Shown: positions 1 through 6,900 of the stretch, piece by piece
Numbering within the stretch: position 1 is the first letter of the stretch
How the letters are laid out: every line of letters starts with the position of its first letter
Source: Maricaulis maris_C
GTDB taxonomy: Bacteria > Pseudomonadota > Alphaproteobacteria > Caulobacterales > Maricaulaceae
NCBI RefSeq assembly: GCF_049116555.1
Contig: NZ_JAGDYT010000004.1
Location: forward strand, 1 to 64,000
Direction of reading: 5' to 3'
Length of the DNA: 64,000 nucleotides
The notes under the pieces: model-generated
Told to the model about the DNA's origin: nothing
What the model saw: only the letters and a program-made list of their open reading frames with translations
Databases searched by the model: none
Program-made: the position numbers and the translations under genes

Positions 1-1
1 T

Positions 2-202
2 GGTGGCGGTGTCGGCATGGGCTATTCGATGCATTCCGGCCAGGTCGTCCTCGCCGACGGCACCGACGAGGCGGCCGCCCGCGTCGGCCGCGTGCTGTGG
101 AATGATCCGGGTACCGGCGTGATGCGCCATGCGGATGCGGGGTATGAGATTGCGAAGGATTGCGCTCGGGAGCAGGGGCTGGATCTGCCGAGCGTGGATT
201 AG
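2..202 (+). CDS. hutU: Urocanate hydratase, C-terminal end (partial)
   Basis: These are the last 66 codons of a gene that begins upstream of the window. The translation contains GGGVGMGYSMHSGQ, DGTDEAA, VLWNDPGTGVMRHADAGYE and AREQGLDLP, the characteristic C-terminus of urocanate hydratase. That enzyme converts urocanate to imidazolone propionate in cytoplasmic histidine degradation. The stop is TAG at 200-202 and overlaps the stop of the opposite-strand gene ending at 199. A degenerate copy of its last 47 bases occurs at 695-741. Family assignment is secure; nothing can be said about the missing N-terminus. Confidence 0.96.
   Translation, partial: GGGVGMGYSMHSGQVVLADGTDEAAARVGRVLWNDPGTGVMRHADAGYEIAKDCAREQGLDLPSVD
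152..198 (+). repeat. hutU 3'-end direct repeat, intact copy
   Basis: This 47-base stretch is the coding end of hutU just before its stop. By eye it matches 695-741 at 42 of 47 positions, same orientation. It forms the left boundary of a segment holding a lone minus-strand gene. Confidence 0.8.
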
Positions 203-597
203 GCAAACCGTACTCGGGCCCGTCCCGGAGAGCCGAGATAGAGGTCTTGAGACGTTCTGCCTGATGAGCTGGTCACAGCGACCGTGAAATGCCTGCCCTG
301 CACTGGGTCGGTGCCGAACCGAACCGTCAGTTCCTTGAACTCGTCAACCGAGCACCCGTGTTTGTCGCAGAGCCGCTTCAATCCTTGCGGTCCGCGCGCG
401 ATGATACGGGCGAGCCCTGCGGTCACTGGTGATCCGGTCGAAGTCCCCGCCAGAAAGTCCACGGTTATCTGCCCTTCGGGCGCGCTTGCGGCTTCGTCAA
501 AGAGATAGATTTCGTACTCGCCGAGCAAAAAGCTGATCCCGGATGCGTAGGAATCCGCTAGATTGTGGGCAATGGATTTCAAAGTGCGGAACTTCAT
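199..597 (-). CDS. Hypothetical protein bracketed by hutU-end repeats
   Basis: A 132-residue soluble protein of unknown function, starting MKFRTLKSIAHNLADSYASG. It has no signal peptide or membrane segment and no catalytic motif I recognise. The start at 597 (ATG) is chosen because an N-terminal MKFRTLK looks natural; a TTG at 615 would add six residues. It lies tail to tail with hutU, the stops overlapping. Its position between an intact and a decayed copy of the hutU 3' end suggests it arrived as a unit. Lone small soluble genes of this kind are often toxin-immunity or cassette genes, but that is a guess. Confidence 0.7.
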   Translation of the reverse strand: MKFRTLKSIAHNLADSYASGISFLLGEYEIYLFDEAASAPEGQITVDFLAGTSTGSPVTAGLARIIARGPQGLKRLCDKHGCSVDEFKELTVRFGTDPVQGRHFTVAVTSSSGRTSQDLYLGSPGRARVRFA

Positions 598-694
598 TTT
601 CGGGACTTCTATCAATCAGCTCATCAGCGAGTGGGCCGCATTGGAGTGGTGGGGTCAAGGACTTAGAGTGCAAAGGTGTGGCAGGGTTTGACCC

Positions 695-741
695 GCGAAG
701 GATTGCGCGCGGGAGCAGAGGCTGGAGCTGCCGAGCACGGA
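695..741 (+). repeat. hutU 3'-end direct repeat, decayed copy
   Basis: Read in the proper frame this encodes AKDCAREQRLELPST, a degraded version of the hutU ending AKDCAREQGLDLPSV, without the stop codon. Weaker similarity continues about 15 bases upstream with a one-base deletion. It marks the right boundary of the segment containing the 199-597 gene and sits just before the gene at 761. Confidence 0.8.
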
Positions 742-760
742 GCAGGGAGTAACGGCGGCC

Positions 761-1006
761 ATGATCAGACTGCTCGCCCTGGCATGGACCCTGTTGTCTG
801 TCGTGTTGGCGGTCTGGGTCGGTTGGTTGTTTGCGACGCTTCACTGGGGCAATCGCGGGTGTTTCGATGAGAATGGCCGCTGTTTTGCCGACGGCGTCGT
901 GCACCACGACGTGACCGTCATCTATTTCTTGATGGCCGTGCTCTCAATCATCTCTGCCTTGGGCGGTCTCGTCCTTGCCATCCGTTTGCGACGGTCCGGG
1001 TCCTGA
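761..1006 (+). CDS. Small two-TM membrane protein, hypothetical
   Basis: An 81-residue protein. Residues about 3-27 (LLALAWTLLSVVLAVWVGWLF) and 52-74 (VIYFLMAVLSIISALGGLVLA) are hydrophobic helices. They are joined by a short polar loop with two cysteines (GCFDENGRCF) that could form a disulfide if periplasmic. The C-terminus is basic (RLRRSGS). AGGGAG at 744-749 could serve as a ribosome binding site for the ATG, spaced rather far. It follows the decayed hutU-end repeat directly. No family recognised. Confidence 0.6.
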   Translation: MIRLLALAWTLLSVVLAVWVGWLFATLHWGNRGCFDENGRCFADGVVHHDVTVIYFLMAVLSIISALGGLVLAIRLRRSGS

Positions 1007-1075
1007 GGGATCCCGTTGCGCGGACGTGCGTCGGGCTGACAATCAAACGGGAAGTGGAGATGCGTTCCAGCCCTC

Positions 1076-1723
1076 TCACCCTTCCGGCGGGGCCGTCGTA
1101 ACCAGAAGCCCGCCAATATAGAGAACATTGATCCCGATCCCGATCAGGCTGGCGGTCTTGATCTTGCGTTGGCTGATCAGGTCATAGACCGGGATAGCCA
1201 GCAGGAAGAACAGCCAGATCGGCAGGACGAGATACTCATTGAGGTGGAAGACATAGGTCACCCGCGCGAAGGCCGGCAGCATCAGGGCGAGACCGGCGAA
1301 GAGCATGAAGCGCTTGTGCAGCTCGGCCGTGGTGCGGTTGAGGAGACCGAGCCCGTAGAACACCAGGAAGACGGTCACATTGGCGCTGTTGGCGATCAGG
1401 ATCGTGTTTTCACCGGTACGCTGCATGTTCTCCCAGGACACCCAGATCCCGGTCGGCAGCATGATCGCGACCAGGGCAAGGCTGGCGAAGCCGAGGGTTT
1501 TGTGCAGCCCGGCCCGGCCGCGCGCGATCAGGCCAGTCTGCACCACCATCAATGCATACCAGAGCCCCATCGAGACGGCATGCAGGTGGAGGTGCGGGCG
1601 CATCGGAGCCAGGTGATCGCCATTGATCAATGCATGCAGCGGAAATGCAGACACCACGATGGCGAAGAGCGCCAGCGCGTAGAAAAAGAAGAAGCGCTCA
1701 CCGCGCCCGGCCGTTGTCACCAT
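1076..1723 (-). CDS. Multi-pass membrane protein with a DUF2306-like layout
   Basis: A 215-residue integral membrane protein with about six helices. Histidines sit at helix ends in the first half (MRPHLHLHAVSMGLW, then GLHKTLG) and near AELHKRFMLFAG, reminiscent of small haem- or metal-binding membrane families. It begins at an ATG preceded by a G-rich ribosome binding site. The product ends LLVTTAPPEG. Nothing in the neighbourhood indicates a pathway. The DUF2306-like label rests on the helix and histidine pattern only. Confidence 0.75.
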   Translation of the reverse strand: MVTTAGRGERFFFFYALALFAIVVSAFPLHALINGDHLAPMRPHLHLHAVSMGLWYALMVVQTGLIARGRAGLHKTLGFASLALVAIMLPTGIWVSWENMQRTGENTILIANSANVTVFLVFYGLGLLNRTTAELHKRFMLFAGLALMLPAFARVTYVFHLNEYLVLPIWLFFLLAIPVYDLISQRKIKTASLIGIGINVLYIGGLLVTTAPPEG

Positions 1724-1980
1724 GTCGCCCCCCCAGAGCCTGACGCCGGAGCGTGCGGGGGTGGGCGGTGAGTGTCAAATGGAAACGAAACGATGCGTCA
1801 CCAGTCTGGGGAAGGTTGGGCTATCGATACATTTTTTCCGAAGGCGCGACAGCGCTGTCCGGGAACGCCGGGATACTCATCGCTTGTGAAGACGCGCAGT
1901 CGGTCCCGGCGCTCCAACCGGCTTTTGCCGGTTTCGGGCCGGGAAAACGGAGTGCGGCATGTCCCAATCCCGCTCCTCCT
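1724..1980. other. Intergenic region with a small hairpin
   Basis: No convincing gene lies between the membrane protein and the palindromic repeat. A perfect 7-bp stem with a TTTT loop (AACCGGC/GCCGGTT) occurs at 1916-1933, without a clear U-run on either side. The stretch probably holds the promoter of the minus-strand gene starting at 1723. I see no certain -35/-10 boxes. Confidence 0.4.
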
Positions 1981-2155
1981 TTGTCATCCCGGACGGATGC
2001 CCGGCCTTGAGCCGGGCGAAGATCCGGGACCCAGACACCGGGTGCGTGTTCGAATATACGCCGTCATGCTGCCGCACCGGCATCCTGCCGGGCTTCGTGT
2101 CGATGGGTCCCGGCTCTGCGCCCCGCCTTCGCGAGGCGTCCGGCCGGGATGACAA
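1981..2155. repeat. Dispersed palindromic repeat, copy 1
   Basis: A roughly 175-bp element with perfect 12-bp terminal inverted repeats: TTGTCATCCCGG at 1981-1992 and CCGGGATGACAA at 2144-2155. Inside are GATCCGGGACCC and GGGTCCCGGCTCTGCG, both shared with the copy at 55767-55918. It encodes no transposase. The TCATCCCGG...CCGGGATGA architecture resembles short palindromic intergenic elements common in alphaproteobacteria, mobilised if at all in trans. It ends about 58 bp before kbl, so it may influence that gene's leader. Confidence 0.8.
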
Positions 2156-2212
2156 GCAAGGGGCAGGGCAATAGAAGGTGGGCCAACACAGACTCATCCA
2201 CGGAGCCCCTTC

Positions 2213-3415
2213 ATGTCCGACGCGTTCTTTGCCGATCTCAAAGCCGAACTCGCCCAGATCGACGCCGATGGTCTCTACAAGCGTGAACGCATCATCACCT
2301 CGCAGCAATTCTCCGAGATCGATGTGACGGCGGACGGGGCGTCCAGCCATGTCATCAATTTCTGCGCCAATAACTATCTCGGCCTGGCCAACCGGCCGGA
2401 GTTGATCGAGGCCGCCAAGACCACACTCGACAGTCATGGTTTCGGCGTCGCTTCGGTGCGCTTCATCTGTGGTACGCAGGACCTGCACAAACAGCTGGAA
2501 GCCAAGGTCGCGGCCTTTGCCGGCTGTGAGGATGCCATCCTCTATGCCGCCGCCTTCGACGCCAATGGCGGTGTGTTCGAGCCGCTTCTGGGGCCGGAGG
2601 ATGCGATCATCTCGGACGCACTCAACCACGCCTCGATCATCGATGGCGTTCGTCTTTGCAAGGCCAAGCGCTATCGCTACGCCAATTCCGACATGGCGGA
2701 TCTCGAGACCCAGCTGAAACAGGCCCGGGCGGACGGCGCGCGGCATGTCCTGATCGTCACCGACGGCGTCTTCTCGATGGATGGCTATATCGCCGACCTG
2801 AAATCCATCGTCGGCCTGGCCAAACAGTATGATGCGCTGACCATGGTCGATGACTGCCATGCGCACGGCTTCATGGGCTCACAAGGCCGCGGCACGCCGG
2901 AGCATTGCGGGGTGCTGGGCGAGATCGACATCATCACCGGCACCTTCGGCAAGGCATTGGGCGGCGCGATGGGCGGTTTCACCGCGGCGCGCAAGGAGAT
3001 CATCGACATGCTGCGCCAGCGCTCGCGGCCCTATCTGTTTTCCAACTCACTGGCGCCGGCCATCGCGGGGGCGTCGCTCAAGGCGCTCGACATGGTCGCC
3101 GAGGGGGGCGATCTGCGGGCCCGCCTGTTCGACAATGCGAAACGCTTCCGCGCGGGCATGAGCGACGCCGGCTTCGACCTCCTGCCCGGCGAGCACCCGA
3201 TCATCCCGGTCATGCTGGGCGATGCCAATCTGGCCCAGGAGATGGCGTCAAAACTGATGGGTGAGGGCGTCTATGTAATCGGCTTCTTCTTCCCCGTCGT
3301 GCCCAAGGGCAAGGCGCGCATCCGCACGCAGATGAGCGCAGCCCACACGCCGGAACAGATCGACCGGGCTGTGGCGGCGTTTACGAAGGTTGGCAAGGAA
3401 TTGGGCGTTATCTAG
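2213..3415 (+). CDS. kbl: Glycine C-acetyltransferase (2-amino-3-ketobutyrate CoA ligase)
   Basis: A 400-residue PLP enzyme of the alpha-oxoamine synthase family. It cleaves 2-amino-3-ketobutyrate with CoA to glycine and acetyl-CoA, the second step of the Tdh/Kbl threonine pathway. FCANNYLGLANRPELI, DDCHAHGFMG and TFGKALGGAMGG with the PLP-binding Lys247 are diagnostic, and length is typical (about 398). GGAG at 2202-2205 precedes the ATG. Its usual operon partner tdh lies 6.8 kb downstream rather than adjacent. Catalytically it is a paralogue of hemA at 62272. A palindromic repeat lies just upstream. Confidence 0.96.
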   Translation: MSDAFFADLKAELAQIDADGLYKRERIITSQQFSEIDVTADGASSHVINFCANNYLGLANRPELIEAAKTTLDSHGFGVASVRFICGTQDLHKQLEAKVAAFAGCEDAILYAAAFDANGGVFEPLLGPEDAIISDALNHASIIDGVRLCKAKRYRYANSDMADLETQLKQARADGARHVLIVTDGVFSMDGYIADLKSIVGLAKQYDALTMVDDCHAHGFMGSQGRGTPEHCGVLGEIDIITGTFGKALGGAMGGFTAARKEIIDMLRQRSRPYLFSNSLAPAIAGASLKALDMVAEGGDLRARLFDNAKRFRAGMSDAGFDLLPGEHPIIPVMLGDANLAQEMASKLMGEGVYVIGFFFPVVPKGKARIRTQMSAAHTPEQIDRAVAAFTKVGKELGVI

Positions 3416-3513
3416 GCGCGACGCGGCAACGCGGCGGTTTGGGCGAAAAGTTCCTCTCGCGTGTTTCATCCGACCTGCAGGCGACAGACGACAGAGAAAA
3501 GGAAAGTGTGGCT

Positions 3514-4941
3514 GTGAGGGTTTCGCTTTTTACGACAATACTCGTTTGCCTGGCGCTCATCGGGTGCGCCTCCGATAGCGATGATCTCCTGATCGAAAAC
3601 GTCGTGATCGTCTCCGCCGAGCGTGAGACGGCCTCCGATGCCATGAATGTCCTGATCCGTGACGGCCTCATTGCGGAAATCTCCGTCGAGCCGATCAGGG
3701 TCGACCGATCGGTCATGCGGATCGAAGGCAATGGTCGCTTCCTGACGCCGGGCCTGATGGACAGTCATCACCATGTTGCCTTCGTGCCCGGTATGGGCGC
3801 GATCGGTGTGGCACCAGCAGGTGATCATGAGGCGCTGGTCGACGCCTTTATGGCGCAACAGCCCCGCAGCCTGCTTTATTATGGCGTTACCCAGATCCTC
3901 GATCCGGCGCCTCTTCTGGCTTGGCGCGACTTTGCCGCGAACAGCCCGGCACCGGACTTTTTCCGCTGTGGTGAAATCCCCAATGAGGAAGCCGGTTACC
4001 CGATCAATCAGCGCGATGATGCGGATATGCTTTCGCTCTACCCGTATCGCATTTCATCGACCCAGACGCCGGAAATGGTGGTCGAGCGGATCGCGGCGGA
4101 CGGTGCCATCTGTGTGAAAATCTATCTGGAGGACGGTTTCGGCGCGGAATCGGAATGGCCTCTGTATGATACTGAAACGCTGCGCCGAATCCGGGACGCG
4201 GCGCTTGCGCACGAGCTTCCCCTGCTCGCACACGCCAATGCGATCGACATGTATCAGATCGCGCTTGATGCTGACGTTGATGTAATGGCGCACGGCTTGT
4301 GGAATTGGCAATGGCCAGAAGGCGACCCGCCCGTTGCAGACATTCTGCAGCGCTTGCACGAGCAAGGTGTCGGCTACATGCCGACCCATCGCGTCATGGA
4401 GGGCTTGGGCGAGCATCTGCTACCGTCCCGGATGGATGCGCCGGAATACGCTGACATTGTGCCCGCCGACCTGCTCGACTGGTATCGCGCCGGCGGCGCG
4501 GATTGGTTTGCTGATGAGTTGGCCGCCGATTTCCCGCCGGGCATGCCGCGAGACGAGATGGCGGCGATTTTTGGCTATGGCGTCGGGCGCGTTCAGCGGG
4601 CGACGGCCTTTCTTGAGCAGATCGGGCATCCGCTGCTTCTGGCAAGCGATTGTCCCGGCAGCCCGACCAGTGCCAATCAACCGGGGCTTTGCACACGGCT
4701 CGAGATCGAGAGCCTGGCGCAATCCAGCGTGTCGCCAGAGTCCGTTTTCCGGGCGGGGACCATCAACCCGGCACAGCAATTCGGACTCGAGGCGCGCTAC
4801 GGCACGGTCGAGGTGGGCAAGGTTGCCAACCTGCTATTGCTGGAGGCCAATCCCCGCCTTGATGTTGGCGCCTGGGATACGATCCAAACCGTCATACTGC
4901 ACGGCGCGCCCCTTGCGCGTGATGATCTGAAAGCCCGATAG
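3514..4941 (+). CDS. Amidohydrolase-family lipoprotein
   Basis: Predicted 475-residue envelope amidohydrolase. A start at GTG 3514 is best, because AAGGAAA at 3499-3505 is about 8 bases upstream; GTG 3508 is too close. The N-terminus MRVSLFTTILVCLALIGC ends in a lipobox, so lipidation at that Cys is expected. Metal-site residues fit the cyclic amidohydrolase superfamily: DSHHH, the lysine in CVKIYLEDG (bridging carboxylysine position), LAHAN, MAHGLWN and LLASDCPG. The C-terminal VEVGKVANLLLLEANP is typical of imidazolonepropionase/prolidase-like members. Substrate unknown. A role in degrading an amide or peptide in the periplasm is inference. Confidence 0.85.
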   Translation: MRVSLFTTILVCLALIGCASDSDDLLIENVVIVSAERETASDAMNVLIRDGLIAEISVEPIRVDRSVMRIEGNGRFLTPGLMDSHHHVAFVPGMGAIGVAPAGDHEALVDAFMAQQPRSLLYYGVTQILDPAPLLAWRDFAANSPAPDFFRCGEIPNEEAGYPINQRDDADMLSLYPYRISSTQTPEMVVERIAADGAICVKIYLEDGFGAESEWPLYDTETLRRIRDAALAHELPLLAHANAIDMYQIALDADVDVMAHGLWNWQWPEGDPPVADILQRLHEQGVGYMPTHRVMEGLGEHLLPSRMDAPEYADIVPADLLDWYRAGGADWFADELAADFPPGMPRDEMAAIFGYGVGRVQRATAFLEQIGHPLLLASDCPGSPTSANQPGLCTRLEIESLAQSSVSPESVFRAGTINPAQQFGLEARYGTVEVGKVANLLLLEANPRLDVGAWDTIQTVILHGAPLARDDLKAR

Positions 4942-5070
4942 GCTCATCTGACCCCGGATTCGCCCCATCCCAATCCCTCCCGGATTCCGGACGCGCCATT
5001 CCCTCTGATAAAGGCTCTCTCCTCGTTATAAGTTGTTGTCATTCAACCGCTTTATAGAAGGAGAGGGGCT

Positions 5071-5457
5071 ATGAGACCTGGTTTGTTCATCGCCATTGCG
5101 GCGTTTCTTGTCGTGTCGATCGGTGCCTTGATGTGGGGTCTGCCACAATATGGGATCTGGCAGCAGGAGCTCGCCGGCCGGGCTGAACTGGTCCGCGCGG
5201 AGCAGAACCGCCACATCGCCGTGCTCGAGGCGCAGGCCCGGCTTGAGGCCGAGGAGCTGAATGCCGAGGCGGAAGTTGCCCGCGCCCGCGGTGTCGCGGA
5301 AGCCAACGCCATCGTCGCAGAAGGCCTGGGCGGTCCGGACGGTTATCTGCGCTATCTGTGGATCCAGTCGCTTGGCGATAATGGCCAGGACGTGATCTAC
5401 ATCCCGACCGAGGCCGGACTTCCCATCCTGGAGGCCAGCCGCCCTATCGCCCGATAG
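5071..5457 (+). CDS. SPFH (stomatin/prohibitin) C-terminal-like small membrane protein
   Basis: 128 residues: one N-terminal membrane helix (FIAIAAFLVVSIGALMWGL), a charged alanine/glutamate-rich coiled coil about residues 35-90 (EAEVARARGVAEANA), and a tail GYLRYLWIQSLG...VIYIPTEAGLPILEA. The coil and tail match the end of prokaryotic stomatin/prohibitin-type proteins, but the SPFH domain itself is absent. AAGGAGAGG at 5057-5066 is a strong ribosome binding site, so it is expressed as a short protein rather than being random debris. It could join or modulate SPFH assemblies; that is inference. Confidence 0.8.
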   Translation: MRPGLFIAIAAFLVVSIGALMWGLPQYGIWQQELAGRAELVRAEQNRHIAVLEAQARLEAEELNAEAEVARARGVAEANAIVAEGLGGPDGYLRYLWIQSLGDNGQDVIYIPTEAGLPILEASRPIAR

Positions 5458-5464
5458 GGCTTGC

Positions 5465-5492
5465 GACCGGCGCCGTGATCACGGCGCCGGTC
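5465..5492. terminator. Perfect 28-bp palindrome after the SPFH-like gene
   Basis: GACCGGCGCCGTGA and its exact reverse complement abut with no loop, 8 bases after the stop at 5457. In RNA this would form a very stable hairpin. There is no U-run after it, so termination is plausible but unproved; a dimeric protein site is the alternative. Confidence 0.5.
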
Positions 5493-5648
5493 TGCCTTTG
5501 CGGCACGGGACGCCGCCGGACCCAGTCCCCCTGACCTTTTCCCCAAACACGCGTAGTGTGCCCCTTGCAAACTCGCCTTTTTGGCGAAATCTGCATCCGA
5601 ATGATCGCTTGGGGGCATCACACGGGTAACGTGACACAGGGGACTGAT

Positions 5649-6827
5649 ATGACGGATACTAGCGAAGTGCGTGCGAGCAGTGCGCGTCCATCGGACGAAA
5701 TGCTGCCTTTCCTGAACAATTTCCACGACATCTTCACGACGATCGGGGTCTTGATCCTGCTCGCCGGCCTTGGCGCCGGCGCCGGTCAGGTAATGGTCGG
5801 GCTCGGCCTCGATGAGGGCGAACAGGCCTGGCAGAATGCGCTTATGGCGCTGATTGGCGGGATTGGCATCTTCGCCTGGCTGCTCTCGGCCCTTCTTGTC
5901 GGCAAGCAACGCCGCATCCTGCCCGGCATCGTGCTGTCGGCCGTGTTTGGCGTCGCCACCATGGTCGTGCTGGTCTGGGGCTATGCCCAATTCCTGATCC
6001 ATGGCGTCGGTATCTCCGAAGGGAATTTCGAACTCGCTGGCGAGGGCGCCGAGAATATGGAATTCGGTCGGGACGCCGTGATGATGGTGGTGTCGCAGCT
6101 GCCGGCCTCGATCCGCGTCATGCCAATTGTACTCGGTCTCGCCTTCCTGCTGCCGGTCACGGCCTATTATGTCAGCTACCGCCTGCCTTTCGCTGGCGGG
6201 CTGATGGGGGTCGGCGTCGTGTTGACCGCCGTGATGACCCTGCTGGCGATCGATCCCTACACGGTGATCGTCTGGGCTCCGACCCTCAATGTCGCCGCTG
6301 GTGGTGCCTTGTTGCTGGGCGGTATTCTCTTTGATGCCCGTGATCCGGGCCGTGAGACACGCCTGGCCGGGACGGCCTTCTGGCTCCACTTCTTCGCCGC
6401 CCCGATCCTGCTGGGTGCCGTTTTGAACCTCACCCAGACCGGTTGGACCTTCCAGGATAGCGACTTTGCGAATCCGGAATCGCTCAACCTGTTTGCCGCC
6501 ATGGCGACGGACAGTGCGGAATCGATGCGCCTGGCCATTACGGCGCTGACGGTGATCGGGCTCTTTGCCCTGGTCTCGCTGCTGATCAATCGCCGCGCCC
6601 TGATCGTCTCCGGCCTGGTCACGGCGGGCGTCTCGATCGGGGTGATCGTCAATGCGTCCGACCTGGGTGCTGGCGCTGTTGTCGCTGTGACCCTGCTGGT
6701 GCTCGGTGCTGTAGTGGTCCTGTTGGGCGCCGCCTGGAACCCGGTCCGCCGGATCCTGCTCGCCCCCATCCCGCAGGCCGGCCCCCTTGGGCGCATCTTT
6801 CCGCCAGTGAGCGCAGCGGAAGGCTAG
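5649..6827 (+). CDS. Large multi-pass membrane protein, hypothetical
   Basis: A 392-residue protein starting at ATG 5649, with AGGGGA just upstream. After a soluble N-terminus of about 25 residues come roughly ten hydrophobic helices, arranged in pairs with short loops. A longer polar segment near residues 110-130 (FELAGEGAENMEFGRD) lies between helices. The DUF-type layout and lack of charged residues in helices give no transport or enzyme family I can name. It ends 23 bases before a strong bidirectional terminator, so it is a single-gene unit or the end of one. Confidence 0.75.
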   Translation: MTDTSEVRASSARPSDEMLPFLNNFHDIFTTIGVLILLAGLGAGAGQVMVGLGLDEGEQAWQNALMALIGGIGIFAWLLSALLVGKQRRILPGIVLSAVFGVATMVVLVWGYAQFLIHGVGISEGNFELAGEGAENMEFGRDAVMMVVSQLPASIRVMPIVLGLAFLLPVTAYYVSYRLPFAGGLMGVGVVLTAVMTLLAIDPYTVIVWAPTLNVAAGGALLLGGILFDARDPGRETRLAGTAFWLHFFAAPILLGAVLNLTQTGWTFQDSDFANPESLNLFAAMATDSAESMRLAITALTVIGLFALVSLLINRRALIVSGLVTAGVSIGVIVNASDLGAGAVVAVTLLVLGAVVVLLGAAWNPVRRILLAPIPQAGPLGRIFPPVSAAEG

Positions 6828-6849
6828 TCCGCCTGTGTCAGCAGGATGG

Positions 6850-6880
6850 AAAACGCCCGGCCTGTGAGCCGGGCGTTTTT
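6850..6880. terminator. Bidirectional intrinsic terminator
   Basis: AAAACGCCCGGC (6850-6861), a six-base loop, then GCCGGGCGTTTTT (6868-6880). The 12-bp stem is flanked by A- and T-runs, so it works in both directions. It separates the plus-strand membrane protein from the converging tail-sheath gene. Confidence 0.9.
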
Positions 6881-6900
6881 CCGTGTTCGATGATCCGCCT

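Noticed and set aside
152..741. tRNA attachment site as cause of the hutU repeat
   Set aside because: No tRNA gene or integrase is present; the repeat is coding sequence of hutU.
2156..2212. Glycine or threonine riboswitch in the kbl leader
   Set aside because: Only 58 bases between the repeat and the start; no aptamer pattern.
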